NCBI GenBank assembly: GCA_002385885.1
Contig: DGEI01000013.1
Span: forward strand, 1-64,000
Length of the DNA: 64,000 nt
Source: Firmicutes bacterium UBA3930
Lineage (GTDB): Bacteria > Bacillota > Clostridia > Caldicoprobacterales > Caldicoprobacteraceae
Direction of reading: 5' to 3'
Below, piece after piece: positions 27,811-37,783 of this stretch. Made by a program: the position numbers and the translations under genes. The notes beneath the pieces are model-generated. The model was not told the origin of the DNA. It saw only the letters and a list, made by a program, of their open reading frames with translations, and ran no database searches. Position 1 is the first letter of the stretch, and each line of letters starts with the position of its first letter.

Positions 27811-29592
27811 ATGGCTGAATTGATGGGTGATTGGAAAAGAACTCATATGTGCGGAATTTTAAACACCGGGCATATAGGCGAAGAAGTGACCCTTATGGGA
27901 TGGACTCATAAGCGCCGCGATCTTGGAGGTTTAATATTCATTGATTTGAGGGATCGAACCGGGGTTGTACAGGTTGTGTTCGATGAGCAGAACTGCGGAG
28001 ATTTTTTCAAAAAAGCTGAAACGGTACGTTCCGAATATGTCCTGGCTGTTAAAGGAATAATTGTAAAGCGGGATCCCGAGACCGTTAATCCAAAAATACC
28101 AACGGGTGAGATAGAGGTATCGGCAAAACAGCTCAAGATACTTTCGGCATCCGCTACGCCTCCCTTCAGCATTGAAGATAATACAAACGTATCCGAACTG
28201 GTGCGGCTGAAGTATCGTTACCTGGATCTGAGGCGGGCTGAAATGCAGCGAAACATAATACTCCGCCACAAGATTGTCAAGTGTGTGCGGGATTTCCTGG
28301 ATTCCAAAGGATTTTATGAAATAGAGACTCCCATGCTCACAAGAAGCACTCCGGAAGGCGCCAGGGACTACCTGGTACCCAGCAGGATACATCCAGGCAG
28401 ATTTTACGCCCTGCCCCAGTCGCCTCAGATATTTAAACAGCTTCTGATGCTGTCGGGCTGCGACCGGTATTTTCAAATTGCCCGCTGTTTCAGGGATGAG
28501 GACTTAAGGGCGGACCGCCAGCCCGAGTTTACGCAGATAGATATAGAAATGTCCTTTGTTGATGTTGAAGACGTTTTATCGATTAACGAATTGCTGCTGG
28601 CCGAAGTTTTTAAGAAAACTCTGGATGTGGATATCAGCCTTCCATTGCCCCGCTTAACCTACAGGGAAGCCATGGAAAGGTACGGATCAGACAAGCCTGA
28701 CACAAGGTTTGGGCTGGAACTTAAAGATGTATCCGATATTGCTGCCGGCTGCGGTTTTAAGGTTTTCGCCAACGCAGTAGAACAGGGAGGAAGCGTCAGG
28801 GGCATTAATGCAAAAGGGTGCGCATTGAAATTTTCAAGGCGTGAAATTGATTCGCTGGTGGATTTTGTGAAAAACTATGATGCAAAAGGCCTGGCCTGGA
28901 TTGCTGTAGAAGAGGACGGCCTCAAATCCCCCATAACAAAGTTCTTTACACAGGAGCAAATAAGCTCCCTGCTCGGCCGCTTGCAGGCTGAAACAGGAGA
29001 CCTGCTGCTGTTTGTAGCTGACAGGAACGATGTGGTGTTCCAGGCTCTCGGACAGCTTCGCCTTGAACTGGCCAGGCGGTTGGGCCTGATTAATGATAAG
29101 AAATACAATCTGCTGTGGATTACCGAGTTCCCGCTGCTTGAATACGACGATGAGGAACAGCGATTCGTAGCAGTGCATCATCCCTTTACATCGCCAATGG
29201 ATGAGGATATTGAACTTCTTGATACTGATCCCGGCAAGGTAAGAGCTAAAGCATACGATGCTGTGCTAAACGGGGTAGAGCTTGGTTCCGGAAGCATCAG
29301 GATACATGCAGCCGAGCTGCAGGAGAAGATGTTTGACGTTTTAGGTTTTTCCTATGAGAAAGCCTATGAAAGATTCGGATTTCTGATGGAAGCCTTTAAA
29401 TACGGGACCCCGCCCCACGGCGGCTTCGCATACGGCCTGGACCGCTTGGTAATGCTGCTGCTGGGCCGGGATAGCATCAGGGATGTTATAGCGTTTCCAA
29501 AAATGCAGAATGCATCCGACCCATTGACCGACGCACCATCCGAGGTGGAACCGAAACAGCTTAAGGAACTGCATATCCGCGTTGATGAATAA
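27811..29592 (+). CDS. aspS: Aspartyl-tRNA synthetase
   Basis: Class II synthetase of the bacterial type. 593 residues. An N-terminal OB anticodon domain ([23 protein letters not shown]), motif 2 with [23 protein letters not shown], the inserted GAD-type domain in the middle, and motif 3 [28 protein letters not shown]. The ATG at 27811 has CGGAGG eight bases upstream; the ATG at 27790 lies before that site. Aspartate and histidine synthetases share the T-box leader. Confidence 0.97.
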   Translation: MAELMGDWKRTHMCGILNTGHIGEEVTLMGWTHKRRDLGGLIFIDLRDRTGVVQVVFDEQNCGDFFKKAETVRSEYVLAVKGIIVKRDPETVNPKIPTGEIEVSAKQLKILSASATPPFSIEDNTNVSELVRLKYRYLDLRRAEMQRNIILRHKIVKCVRDFLDSKGFYEIETPMLTRSTPEGARDYLVPSRIHPGRFYALPQSPQIFKQLLMLSGCDRYFQIARCFRDEDLRADRQPEFTQIDIEMSFVDVEDVLSINELLLAEVFKKTLDVDISLPLPRLTYREAMERYGSDKPDTRFGLELKDVSDIAAGCGFKVFANAVEQGGSVRGINAKGCALKFSRREIDSLVDFVKNYDAKGLAWIAVEEDGLKSPITKFFTQEQISSLLGRLQAETGDLLLFVADRNDVVFQALGQLRLELARRLGLINDKKYNLLWITEFPLLEYDDEEQRFVAVHHPFTSPMDEDIELLDTDPGKVRAKAYDAVLNGVELGSGSIRIHAAELQEKMFDVLGFSYEKAYERFGFLMEAFKYGTPPHGGFAYGLDRLVMLLLGRDSIRDVIAFPKMQNASDPLTDAPSEVEPKQLKELHIRVDE

Positions 29593-29670
29593 GCCCGGTA
29601 TGCATACAGTTAAAAGCTGTTTAATTTACAGGCAAATGGTTAAATATAATTATAACGCGGGTGAGATGTT

Positions 29671-30414
29671 ATGCAGCATGCTTTTATCAGGACCGAATGG
29701 CTAATCGGTAAACAGGCGCTTGAAAAGTTAAGCCGCAGTACCGTTGCAGTGTTTGGAATCGGAGGTGTCGGCAGTTTTGCTGTTGAGGCCCTGGCCAGGA
29801 GCGGAGTGGGTAAACTGGTACTTATCGATCATGATGACGTCTGTATTACCAATTTGAACCGTCAGATTCATGCAGATTTATCCACTGTCGGTAAGCCAAA
29901 AGTTGAGGTAATGAGGCAGAGAGTTTTAGGCATAAACCCAAATGCCGATGTTGTTTGCCATGCTGAGTTTTACCGGGCTGATACGGCAGACAGATTTAAT
30001 TTTTCACATTACGATTATGTGATTGATGCTATCGATACGATAAGCTCAAAGATCGACCTTGTATTGAGGTGTAAGGCGGAAGGTGTCCCTATAATCTCCA
30101 GCATGGGCGCAGGTAATAAAATGGATCCGGCGGCTTTTAAGGTTGGAGATATTTACGAGACTTCAATTGATCCCATAGCCAAAGTAATGCGCCGTGAGCT
30201 GCGAAAGCGCGGCGTCAGGAGTCTGAAGGTAGTTTATTCTACCGAAACTCCAACCAAACCCGGTTATCCTGACGGCGGTTCTGACAGCGCTGATGAAGAA
30301 GGGGCAAAAAGACGCAGGAATCCTCCGGGCAGCATTTCATTTGTTCCGCCTGTTGCCGGCCTTATTATGGCAGCAGAAGTGATTAAGGATATTATCGATT
30401 GGCCCAGGAACTAG
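29671..30414 (+). CDS. tcdA: tRNA threonylcarbamoyladenosine dehydratase
   Basis: ThiF/E1-like enzyme that cyclises N6-threonylcarbamoyladenosine at position 37 of ANN-decoding tRNAs. 247 residues. ATP-binding GIGGVGSFAVEALARSGVG, DHDDVCITNLNRQ with the arginine finger, a catalytic-cysteine region and SFVPPVAGLIMA near the end. ATG start at 29671 after GGTGAG. It lies 12 bases before the RseC-like gene. Confidence 0.94.
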   Translation: MQHAFIRTEWLIGKQALEKLSRSTVAVFGIGGVGSFAVEALARSGVGKLVLIDHDDVCITNLNRQIHADLSTVGKPKVEVMRQRVLGINPNADVVCHAEFYRADTADRFNFSHYDYVIDAIDTISSKIDLVLRCKAEGVPIISSMGAGNKMDPAAFKVGDIYETSIDPIAKVMRRELRKRGVRSLKVVYSTETPTKPGYPDGGSDSADEEGAKRRRNPPGSISFVPPVAGLIMAAEVIKDIIDWPRN

Positions 30415-30435
30415 TTTACCGGGGAGATGATATGT

Positions 30436-30885
30436 TTGAAAGAAATAGGAAAAGTAGTCAGCACAGAGGGCCGGCAGGCTGTGGTTCAGATCCAAAGGAG
30501 TCCGGCGTGCGACAGGTGCGGTGCGTGTAAATTCGGCTACCGCTCAAACGAAATGCTGATAACAATACCCAATCCCCTGGAGGCAAAGCCCGGCGACCAT
30601 GTGGAATTGAGCCTGGATTCAAATCAGTTTATAAAAGCATCGGCTGTTATGTACTTATTCCCCCTTCTGGCTTTAGTTCTGGGAGTGGTTATAGGCTATC
30701 TGACCGGCGATATTCTCGGGATAGAACGCCAGCTATGGGGAGCAGTAACGGGTATTTTGTTTACCGGGCTGTCTTTTGTCCTGATTCGGGTTATAGAGCC
30801 GCTGCTTAAGAAAAGCAACCAGTTTACGCCTAAAATGGTGTCAATAATAAATACAAATAAGGAGGAGATCAACAATGGCAAGTAA
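30436..30885 (+). CDS. RseC/MucC family SoxR-reducing-type membrane protein
   Basis: 149-residue protein resembling RseC, linked in other bacteria to the Rsx/Rnf electron-transfer system and SoxR reduction. N-terminal domain with [10 protein letters not shown] (C-x2-C-x2-C), which could bind a metal or cluster, then two membrane helices (about 72-93 and 102-122). I chose the TTG at 30436, nine bases after GGGGAG; an in-frame ATG at 30427 abuts that site. Its last 11 bases overlap trxA. No rnf genes are in the window, so the partner is unknown. Confidence 0.78.
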   Translation: MKEIGKVVSTEGRQAVVQIQRSPACDRCGACKFGYRSNEMLITIPNPLEAKPGDHVELSLDSNQFIKASAVMYLFPLLALVLGVVIGYLTGDILGIERQLWGAVTGILFTGLSFVLIRVIEPLLKKSNQFTPKMVSIINTNKEEINNGK

Positions 30886-31204
30886 AAATATAATTGATCT
30901 TACCAAGGATAGTTTTGATGGTGAAGTTTTAAAATCCGAACACCCTGTTTTGGTGGACTTTTGGGCAGCCTGGTGCGGTCCGTGCAGGATGATTGCACCG
31001 ATCATAGATCAGCTTGCTGATGAATATGAGGGAAAGCTGAAAGTAGGAAAGGTAAATGTTGATGAACAAGGCCAGTTAGCTGCACAGTACGGGGTTATGA
31101 GCATCCCTACCCTGGTATTCTTCAAAAACGGCGAAGAGGTTGAACGGGTAGTCGGGGTACGCCCAAAACCTGAACTGGATAAAATTATTCAAAAGGTAAT
31201 GTAG
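30875..31204 (+). CDS. trxA: Thioredoxin
   Basis: Cytoplasmic disulfide reductase, 109 residues, full length. Active site [14 protein letters not shown], conserved cis-proline in [12 protein letters not shown], and the end [14 protein letters not shown]. The ATG at 30875 follows AAGGAGG within the RseC-like gene, so the two are coupled. A terminator follows. Confidence 0.97.
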   Translation: MASKNIIDLTKDSFDGEVLKSEHPVLVDFWAAWCGPCRMIAPIIDQLADEYEGKLKVGKVNVDEQGQLAAQYGVMSIPTLVFFKNGEEVERVVGVRPKPELDKIIQKVM

Positions 31205-31233
31205 AAGATCGGTTATAACCGGTCTTTTTTTTA
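31205..31233 (+). terminator. Intrinsic terminator after trxA
   Basis: GATCGGTT/AACCGGTC stem (one G-T pair), short loop, eight T. Confidence 0.85.
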
Positions 31234-31304
31234 TCCTTTAATGATGGCGCCTTAAATGCTTAATATGATAAAATTGGTTTATTAGAGGATTTTTGATAAT
31301 AAAC

Positions 31305-31333
31305 TTGTAAAATCCAGATATTATCATTATAAT
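31305..31333 (+). promoter_or_regulatory. Putative sigma-A promoter of glyA
   Basis: TTGTAA (31305-31310), 17 bases, TATAAT (31328-31333), about 55 bases before glyA. Confidence 0.65.
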
Positions 31334-31389
31334 AATATAAAATTTAGCGTTTCGTTTTGTTCAGATAAACATATGGGAGGAATAAGATT

Positions 31390-32643
31390 ATGATTGATTT
31401 GAGAGAGATTTATCAGGCAGATCCGGATGTAGCAGATGCGATAGAAAAGGAATTGAAACGCCAGCAAAATCATCTTGAGCTTATAGCATCCGAGAATTTT
31501 GTCAGTTTGCCTGTATTAGCTGCTATGGGGACCCATTTAACAAACAAATACGCTGAAGGATATCCCGGCCGCCGCTATTACGGCGGATGCGAATACGTCG
31601 ATATTGTAGAAAACATTGCCATCGAAAGAGCCAGGAAAATTTATCAGGCAGAACATGCCAATGTTCAGCCTCATTCCGGCGCACAGGCAAATATGGCGGT
31701 GTATTTTTCAGTACTGAAACCCGGGGACACAATAATGGGAATGAACCTGGATCACGGCGGCCATCTGACACACGGCAGCCCTGTCAATTTTTCCGGTACA
31801 TATTACAGGATCGTGCCTTATGGCGTCGACATTGATACCGGATATATTGACTATGATGAACTGAGGCTGCTGGCCCGGGAGTTTAAACCGAAAATGATAG
31901 TAGCCGGCGCCAGCGCATACCCCAGGGTAATAGATTTTGAAAAATTGAGGGAAATTGCCGATGAGGCGGGGGCATACCTGATGGTGGATATGGCTCACAT
32001 AGCAGGCCTTGTAGCGGCCGGCCTGCATCCCAATCCGGTACCCTATGCCGATTTTGTAACCACAACCACCCATAAAACATTAAGAGGCCCCAGGGGCGGT
32101 ATGATTCTGTGCAAAGAAAAATATGCAAAGATAATTGATAAAGCAATTTTCCCGGGAACGCAGGGCGGCCCCCTGATGCATATTATCGCTGCCAAAGCTG
32201 TTTGCTTCGGTGAAGCGCTAAAACCGGAGTTCAGAGCATACCAGCAGAGAATAGTGAATAATGCCCAGGCCCTTGCACGGGGATTGATGGATGAGGGCTT
32301 TAACCTGGTATCCGGCGGTACCGATAACCATCTGATGCTCGTAGACCTTAGAAGCAAAGGCATTACCGGCAGGATTGCCGAGAAGAATCTTGATATGATA
32401 AGGATTACCGTAAACAAAAATGTAATTCCCGACGATCCCGAAAGCCCGTTTGTCACCAGCGGTATAAGGATCGGTACGCCTGCAGTTACAACCCGCGGAA
32501 TGGGAGAGAGTGAGATGTACGAGATTGCCAAAGCTATTTCCCTTGCCTTATCGGATTTTGATGCCAATAAGGAAGAGGTAATATCCATTGTGGACAGCTT
32601 GTGCAGCAGGTTTCCCCTGTATAACGATGGAGTTTTAAGATAA
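31390..32643 (+). CDS. glyA: Serine hydroxymethyltransferase
   Basis: PLP enzyme interconverting serine and glycine while charging tetrahydrofolate with a one-carbon unit. 417 residues. Motifs: [59 protein letters not shown] and [15 protein letters not shown], with the PLP lysine in THKT. The ATG at 31390 follows GGGAGGAATAAG. Single-gene unit flanked by its own promoter and terminator. Confidence 0.98.
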   Translation: MIDLREIYQADPDVADAIEKELKRQQNHLELIASENFVSLPVLAAMGTHLTNKYAEGYPGRRYYGGCEYVDIVENIAIERARKIYQAEHANVQPHSGAQANMAVYFSVLKPGDTIMGMNLDHGGHLTHGSPVNFSGTYYRIVPYGVDIDTGYIDYDELRLLAREFKPKMIVAGASAYPRVIDFEKLREIADEAGAYLMVDMAHIAGLVAAGLHPNPVPYADFVTTTTHKTLRGPRGGMILCKEKYAKIIDKAIFPGTQGGPLMHIIAAKAVCFGEALKPEFRAYQQRIVNNAQALARGLMDEGFNLVSGGTDNHLMLVDLRSKGITGRIAEKNLDMIRITVNKNVIPDDPESPFVTSGIRIGTPAVTTRGMGESEMYEIAKAISLALSDFDANKEEVISIVDSLCSRFPLYNDGVLR

Positions 32644-32673
32644 CCCGATATGCAGCGAAGAAGTTTTTATATA

Positions 32674-32703
32674 AAAGGATGATCTTCAAAGATCATCCTT
32701 TCT
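32674..32703 (+). terminator. Hairpin terminator after glyA
   Basis: AAAGGATGATCT, loop TCAA, AGATCATCCTTT: a 12-bp perfect stem. The T tract is part of the stem and short afterwards (CT), so efficiency is uncertain. Confidence 0.65.
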
Positions 32704-32777
32704 AAATGCTCTGTGAAAGTTAAGCAGGGCATACAGGACTTCATGAGTTAAAACTACAATAAAAGGGAATGATGCAA

Positions 32778-34061
32778 ATGGATAAGAATATGCCCTTAGC
32801 AGCAAGAATGCGTCCGGACACCCTAGAGGAATTTGTTGGCCAACAGCATATAATCGGAAAGAATAAACTGCTGTACAGGGCCATCAAAAGCGATCGTTTG
32901 TCCTCGGTGATTTTCTATGGGCCTCCGGGGACCGGAAAGACCACCCTGGCCCACATCATATCCCGGGAAACAAAATATCCTTTCAAAAAACTGAATGCTA
33001 CAACTTCCGGTGTAAAGGAGATCCGGGAAACGGCAGAAGAGGCGCAGAATTATTTGTTGAACCCAAAAGGGCGTGTTATACTGTTTTACGATGAGATCCA
33101 CCGCTTAAACAAAGGGCAGCAGGACGTTCTGCTCCCCTATGTGGAGGACGGGACAATTATACTCATTGGCGCTACTACCGAGAATCCTTATTTCGAAGTA
33201 AACAAAGCGCTTTTATCAAGATCAACGGTATTTAAGTTTGAGATGCTTTCCTGGCAGGAGATAAAAGTTATCCTTGACAGATGCCTGGAAGATAAAGAAC
33301 GGGGTTTGGGAAATTATACGGTGGAAATTACCGATGAGGCTGTGGATCATATAATCCGCCTGTCCGATGGCGATGCGCGGGTGGCCATGAATGCCCTTGA
33401 ACTTGCAGTCCTGACCACACCCCCGAATGAGGATGGAAAGATATATATTGATTTGGAGGTTGCCCAGGATTGTATACAGCAAAAAGCCATTAAATACGAT
33501 AAGGATGGGGACAACCACTATGATGTTATCAGCGCTTTCATAAAAAGCATGCGCAATTATATGGAGCCGGATGCCGTGCTTCATTGGCTGGCCAGGCTGG
33601 TCGAGTCGGGAGAAAAACCCGAGTTTATTGCCAGGAGGATAATAATCTCCGCTGCCGAGGATGTAGGGTTGGCCAACCCGGCTGCTTTACAGGTGGCAGT
33701 TGCTGCTGCCCAGGCCGTGGAACGGATAGGCTGGCCGGAAGGGAAGATCGTGCTGGCTATGGCGGCCTTGTTTGTCGCATGTTCTCCTAAGTCCAATTCG
33801 GCTTGTGTGGGGATAGAAAAAGCCCTGGAAGATGTCCGCACAAAAAATGTGGGTACTGTACCCATACACCTGAGAGATTCAAGCTATAGGGGCGCTAAAG
33901 AGATGGGACACGGGATAGGGTATAAGTATTCCCATGATTATCCGGGAGCACGGGCAATACAGCAGTATCTGCCCCGTGAACTTAAAGGCGTTAAGTACTA
34001 TACCCCAAAAAACTCGGGCTGGGAAGCCAATATTAAAAAGGTGCTGGATCAATTGCGGTGA
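32778..34061 (+). CDS. rarA: Replication-associated recombination protein A (RarA/MgsA)
   Basis: AAA+ ATPase of the clamp-loader clade acting at stalled replication forks. 427 residues. Walker A FYGPPGTGKTTLA, Walker B ILFYDEIHRLNKGQQD, GATTENPYFEVNKALLSRS with the arginine-finger region, and a C-terminal tetramerisation domain (YMEPDAVLHWLARLVESGE, ARRIIISAAEDVGLANP). I chose the ATG at 32778, ten bases after AAGGGA; ATGs at 32769 and earlier are too close. Confidence 0.96.
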   Translation: MDKNMPLAARMRPDTLEEFVGQQHIIGKNKLLYRAIKSDRLSSVIFYGPPGTGKTTLAHIISRETKYPFKKLNATTSGVKEIRETAEEAQNYLLNPKGRVILFYDEIHRLNKGQQDVLLPYVEDGTIILIGATTENPYFEVNKALLSRSTVFKFEMLSWQEIKVILDRCLEDKERGLGNYTVEITDEAVDHIIRLSDGDARVAMNALELAVLTTPPNEDGKIYIDLEVAQDCIQQKAIKYDKDGDNHYDVISAFIKSMRNYMEPDAVLHWLARLVESGEKPEFIARRIIISAAEDVGLANPAALQVAVAAAQAVERIGWPEGKIVLAMAALFVACSPKSNSACVGIEKALEDVRTKNVGTVPIHLRDSSYRGAKEMGHGIGYKYSHDYPGARAIQQYLPRELKGVKYYTPKNSGWEANIKKVLDQLR

Positions 34062-34174
34062 AAGTATTGATAAGTATCTTCCCCATTGGTATGCCATTTC
34101 CATTAATTTTTCAGTAAAGTAATATATAGTTCATTGCTTTCATCTGATCTATGGAAAATTCTTTATTTTTAATC

Positions 34175-34203
34175 TTGACAAAAATACTCGGATATGCTAT
34201 TCT
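34175..34203 (+). promoter_or_regulatory. Putative sigma-A promoter of the Rrf2-nifSU-mnmA cluster
   Basis: TTGACA (34175-34180), 17 bases, TATTCT (34198-34203). The predicted start site lies at the edge of the palindrome described next. Confidence 0.7.
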
Positions 34204-34214
34204 GAAGCTGAAAT

Positions 34215-34239
34215 AAAACCAAGTAGTTTACTTGGTTTT
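34215..34239 (+). promoter_or_regulatory. Perfect 11-bp inverted repeat, likely Rrf2-family operator
   Basis: AAAACCAAGTA, three-base spacer GTT, TACTTGGTTTT. It lies 11 bases after the -10 element and 15 before the regulator's start, a good place for autorepression. CymR- and IscR-type regulators of this family bind AT-rich dyads. That the regulator encoded next binds here is inference. Confidence 0.65.
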
Positions 34240-34254
34240 AAGGAGTGGTACTTG

Positions 34255-34686
34255 ATGAGACTCTCAACAAAAGGACGGTACGGGGTAAAAGCCATGTTTG
34301 ACCTGGCGCTGCACAGCAGCGGCGAACCCGTTCCGTTGAAATTAATCGCCGAGCGCCAGGGGCTTTCAGAAGCTTACCTGGAACAGCTGATGGCCGGTTT
34401 GCGAAGAGCCGGTCTGGTCAACAGCGTTCGCGGTGCACAGGGAGGGTATATGCTCGCCCATTCGCCGGACAATATAACGATAGGGGAAATAATCCGAAGC
34501 CTGGAAGGCTCAATGGCCCCTGTTGACTGTGTTACCGAAGGCGAGGTAAGCGAATGCGAAAAGGCGGAATACTGTGTCACGCGAATAGTATGGAGGAAGA
34601 TCCGCGACAGTATAAACCAGGTGGTGGATTCTATAACCCTCCAGGATATGATAAACGATTACAGCAGCATTCATAAGGGGCAGTAG
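34255..34686 (+). CDS. Rrf2 family transcriptional regulator, IscR-like
   Basis: 143-residue winged-helix regulator. Opening MRLSTKGRYGVKAMFDLALH is the family hallmark, followed by the recognition region SEAYLEQLMAGLRRAGLV and SVRGAQGGYML. Three cysteines, C92, C101 and C107, match the Fe-S ligands of IscR in number and place, though the first spacing is eight rather than five residues. This suggests it senses Fe-S status; a CymR-like role in cysteine control is the alternative. The ATG at 34255 follows AAGGAGTGG; a TTG lies just before. nifS, nifU and mnmA follow. Confidence 0.92.
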   Translation: MRLSTKGRYGVKAMFDLALHSSGEPVPLKLIAERQGLSEAYLEQLMAGLRRAGLVNSVRGAQGGYMLAHSPDNITIGEIIRSLEGSMAPVDCVTEGEVSECEKAEYCVTRIVWRKIRDSINQVVDSITLQDMINDYSSIHKGQ

Positions 34687-34779
34687 AAGCAGCAATTATA
34701 AAACCAGGGCATAAAACAGCAAATGCAGTACGTGGAATACGTTGTACCGGATGGTACCGGATAAAAGGAGTGCTGAAAA

Positions 34780-35967
34780 ATGGAACGCAGAGTATATATG
34801 GATTATGCAGCCACAACATATGTTAAACAAGAAGTCATGGAAGAGATGATGCCTTACTTTACAGAAAAATATGGTAATCCCTCCAGCGTACACAGTTTCG
34901 GGCGTGAAGCCAGAAAAGCCGTAGATTTGGCCAGGGAAAGAACGGCAAAAGCATTGAATGCATCTACCGATGAAATATACTTCACCGGCGGGGGCAGCGA
35001 GTCTGACAACTGGGCCATTAAAGGAGCTGCCCTGGCCAATAAGCAAAAGGGTAACCATATCATTACTTCCTCGATAGAACATCATGCAGTGCTTTACACA
35101 TGCCAGTATCTTGAGAAGATGGGGTTTGAGGTTACTTACCTCCCTGTTGATCAATACGGACTGGTAAACCCGGAGGATGTAAAAAAGGCAATTACCGATA
35201 AGACAATACTGATAAGCATAATGTTTGCCAACAATGAGATAGGTACAATTCAGCCTGTAAAGGAGATAGGCAGGATTGCGCGGGAACACGGCGTATATTT
35301 TCATACCGACGCTGTTCAGGCTGTCGGGCATGTGCCCATTGACGTAAAGGATATGAACATTGACCTGCTGTCGCTATCGGCCCACAAGTTTTACGGCCCT
35401 AAAGGTGTGGGAGCTTTGTATGTAAGAAAGGGTGTCAGGATACATCCATACCTTCACGGAGGCGCCCAGGAGCGCAACAGGCGTGCAGGAACGGAGAATC
35501 TTCCCGGCATAGTGGGATTGGGCAAGGCAATAGAACTGGCTTATGAAAACCTGGAGGAAAGCAACAGCAAGCTGGCAGCAATGCGGGATCGACTGATTGC
35601 GGGCATTATGGAAAAAATTGATCATGTCCGTTTGAACGGCCATCCCGTAAAGCGTTTGCCAGGCAATGCAAATTTAAGCTTTGAATTTATTGAAGGCGAA
35701 GCTTTGCTGCTCAGCCTTGATATGAAAGGTATCGCCGCCTCCAGCGGTTCTGCATGTACATCAGGATCCCTTGATCCGTCCCATGTACTGTTAGCCATTG
35801 GCCTGACCCATGAAATTGCCCATGGTTCTCTAAGATTGACACTTGGTGATGATAATACAGATGAAGATGTTGATTATGTGCTTGAAGTTTTGCCTGGTAT
35901 TGTGGAGCGTTTAAGGAATATGTCGCCGTTATTCGCACAACATAAGGGGGAAAAGTATTATGTATAG
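34780..35967 (+). CDS. nifS: Cysteine desulfurase (NifS/IscS family)
   Basis: PLP enzyme that takes sulfur from cysteine and passes it to scaffold and tRNA-thiolation proteins. 395 residues. MDYAATTYV at the start, [22 protein letters not shown] lysine near 203 in [12 protein letters not shown], and the persulfide cysteine C326 in [24 protein letters not shown] ribosome site. It overlaps nifU by eight bases. It can serve both NifU (Fe-S assembly) and MnmA (tRNA 2-thiouridine), which follow. Confidence 0.96.
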   Translation: MERRVYMDYAATTYVKQEVMEEMMPYFTEKYGNPSSVHSFGREARKAVDLARERTAKALNASTDEIYFTGGGSESDNWAIKGAALANKQKGNHIITSSIEHHAVLYTCQYLEKMGFEVTYLPVDQYGLVNPEDVKKAITDKTILISIMFANNEIGTIQPVKEIGRIAREHGVYFHTDAVQAVGHVPIDVKDMNIDLLSLSAHKFYGPKGVGALYVRKGVRIHPYLHGGAQERNRRAGTENLPGIVGLGKAIELAYENLEESNSKLAAMRDRLIAGIMEKIDHVRLNGHPVKRLPGNANLSFEFIEGEALLLSLDMKGIAASSGSACTSGSLDPSHVLLAIGLTHEIAHGSLRLTLGDDNTDEDVDYVLEVLPGIVERLRNMSPLFAQHKGEKYYV

Positions 35968-36340
35968 TGAAAAAGTAATGGATCATTTTATGAATCCCAG
36001 AAATGTAGGAGAAATTGAAAATCCTGACGGTGTAGGGCAGGTTGGAAATGCCAGATGCGGGGATATAATGAAGATCTACTTAAAAATAGAGGATAACAGG
36101 ATAGTAGATATTAAGTTTAAAACTTTCGGATGCGGCGCTGCCATTGCAACCAGCAGCATGGCTACCGAACTGGTTAAGGGTAAGACGATAGAGGAAGCCC
36201 TGGCCCTGACAAATAAGGCTGTGGCAGATGCCCTGGACGGGCTGCCGCCGATTAAAATGCACTGTTCGGTATTGGCCGAAGAGGCTATAAAGGCCGCAAT
36301 AGAGGATTACAGGAGCAAACAGCTGGTAAAAAGCAAGTAG
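35960..36340 (+). CDS. nifU: Fe-S cluster assembly scaffold (NifU N-terminal/IscU type)
   Basis: 126-residue scaffold on which Fe-S clusters are built. Contains only the IscU-like domain. The three conserved cysteines are in [21 protein letters not shown] and [11 protein letters not shown]. The aspartate after the first cysteine is present. The ATG at 35960 lies within nifS after AAGGGGG, so translation is coupled. No HscAB or ferredoxin genes follow, as is usual in clostridia. Confidence 0.95.
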   Translation: MYSEKVMDHFMNPRNVGEIENPDGVGQVGNARCGDIMKIYLKIEDNRIVDIKFKTFGCGAAIATSSMATELVKGKTIEEALALTNKAVADALDGLPPIKMHCSVLAEEAIKAAIEDYRSKQLVKSK

Positions 36341-36348
36341 GTGAACCG

Positions 36349-37443
36349 ATGAAAACTGACCGGGTAGTTGTGGGAATGAGCGGTGGAGTGGACAGCTCTG
36401 TGGCAGCTTACATCCTGAAACAGCAGGGTTATGAAGTTATAGGTGTAACCATGCAGATATGGCCTGGTGATGACCCGGATGTGGTGGAAAGGGAGGGAGG
36501 CTGCTGTTCTCTGACGGCTGTCGAAGACGCCAGGAGAGTAGCAAATCACCTTGATATCCCTTTCTATGTAATGAATTTTCAGCAGGTGTTTGATGAAAAG
36601 GTCATTTGTTACTTTGTTGACGAATATCTTAAAGGCCGTACACCCAACCCCTGCATAATGTGCAACCGGTACGTCAAGTTTGAAGAGCTGCTGCGCCGTT
36701 CAATGGCTCTTGATGCCTATTATGTAGCCACCGGACACTACGCCCGCATAGAATATGATGAAGAAAACAACCGTTATCTTCTCAAAAAGTCCGCTACACC
36801 GGCAAAGGATCAAACCTATGCCCTCTACACAATGACCCAGTACCAGCTTCAGCATACCCTTATGCCTTTAGGCAATTATACAAAAGAACAGGTAAGGGAT
36901 ATGGCAAAAAGTATAGGGCTGGTCACAGCGCAAAAACCCGACAGCCAGGAGATATGTTTTGTTATGGATGATGATTATGCCGGCTTTGTCCGGGAGAGAG
37001 CTTCAGACGCAATCGAGGCCGGGTATTTTGTCGATACAAATGGGAACATACTGGGTAAGCATAAGGGTATAATCCACTATACCATTGGACAGAGGAAAGG
37101 CCTTGGAATAGCTCTTGGCCATCCAATGTATGTTGTGGATATTGATCCGGAAAAGAATACGGTCGTACTCGGGCGGGATTGTGATGTATATTCGAAAGAA
37201 ATGCTGGTTGAGGATATCAACTTAATATCGATACCAAGCATTGATTCTCCGATTAAAGCAAATGTTAAAATAAGATATACAGCCAGGGAGGCGCCGGCTG
37301 TAATATATCCTGAAAAAGAAAATGCACTGAAAGTGGTATTTGACGAACCTCAGCGGGCTGTCACGCCGGGCCAGGCTGCTGTTTTCTACCAGGATGATCT
37401 GGTGGTTGGCGGAGGAACAATATCAAAGATTCTGAAAAAATAG
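36349..37443 (+). CDS. mnmA: tRNA-specific 2-thiouridylase
   Basis: Adds sulfur to U34 of Lys, Glu and Gln tRNAs. 364 residues. PP-loop GMSGGVDSSVAAYIL, catalytic cysteine in NPCIMCNRYVKF, second cysteine in PDSQEICFV, and TIGQRKGLGIALG. The ATG at 36349 is eight bases after nifU. The sulfur donor is probably NifS encoded two genes upstream. Confidence 0.97.
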   Translation: MKTDRVVVGMSGGVDSSVAAYILKQQGYEVIGVTMQIWPGDDPDVVEREGGCCSLTAVEDARRVANHLDIPFYVMNFQQVFDEKVICYFVDEYLKGRTPNPCIMCNRYVKFEELLRRSMALDAYYVATGHYARIEYDEENNRYLLKKSATPAKDQTYALYTMTQYQLQHTLMPLGNYTKEQVRDMAKSIGLVTAQKPDSQEICFVMDDDYAGFVRERASDAIEAGYFVDTNGNILGKHKGIIHYTIGQRKGLGIALGHPMYVVDIDPEKNTVVLGRDCDVYSKEMLVEDINLISIPSIDSPIKANVKIRYTAREAPAVIYPEKENALKVVFDEPQRAVTPGQAAVFYQDDLVVGGGTISKILKK

Positions 37444-37475
37444 TTCGGAATATAATAATTTTTTTCACAAGGTAA

Positions 37476-37504
37476 TTGACATAACATAAGTATTGTTGTA
37501 AAAT
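37476..37504 (+). promoter_or_regulatory. Putative sigma-A promoter of the serine T-box operon
   Basis: TTGACA (37476-37481), 17 bases, TAAAAT (37499-37504), just ahead of the T-box leader. Confidence 0.75.
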
Positions 37505-37511
37505 TAACAAA

Positions 37512-37757
37512 AAATTTATTTTATATATTGAAAAGGCTATGAAGAGGAGCAGTAGATGGGACGCTGCCTATTCAGAGAGATAGCGGCAGGTGCAAGCTAT
37601 CAGGCAACCCCGCCGAATCCGCCTTGGAGCCGTATGGGACTTAACCATAACCGGTTTTTGACCGTTATATCTGCAGAGGCCTTGTAATAAAGGCGAAACA
37701 AGGTGGCACCACGTGAAATAATCCCGTCCTTGAATTGTAAGGACGGGTTTTATTTTT
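37512..37757 (+). ncRNA. T-box riboswitch, serine specifier UCC
   Basis: Stem I elements GAAGAGGAGCAGTAGATGGGACGC, AGAGAGATAGC and GGCAGGTGCAAGC are followed by GAATCCGCCTTGGAGC. The specifier position holds TCC (37618-37620), a serine codon. The tag ACAAGGTGGCACCACGTG is at 37698-37715, and the terminator CCCGTCCTT/AAGGACGGG with a T run is at 37723-37757. Uncharged tRNA-Ser should favour read-through into the aminotransferase and serA, which fits serine synthesis. Confidence 0.92.
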
Positions 37758-37783
37758 AAATTTTTTCAGGGAGGGTGTTTAAA

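Noticed and set aside
34687..34779. Tandem GTACCGGAT/GGTACCGGAT before nifS as an operator
   Set aside because: Only two short copies, next to the ribosome site, with no promoter elements nearby; too weak to call.
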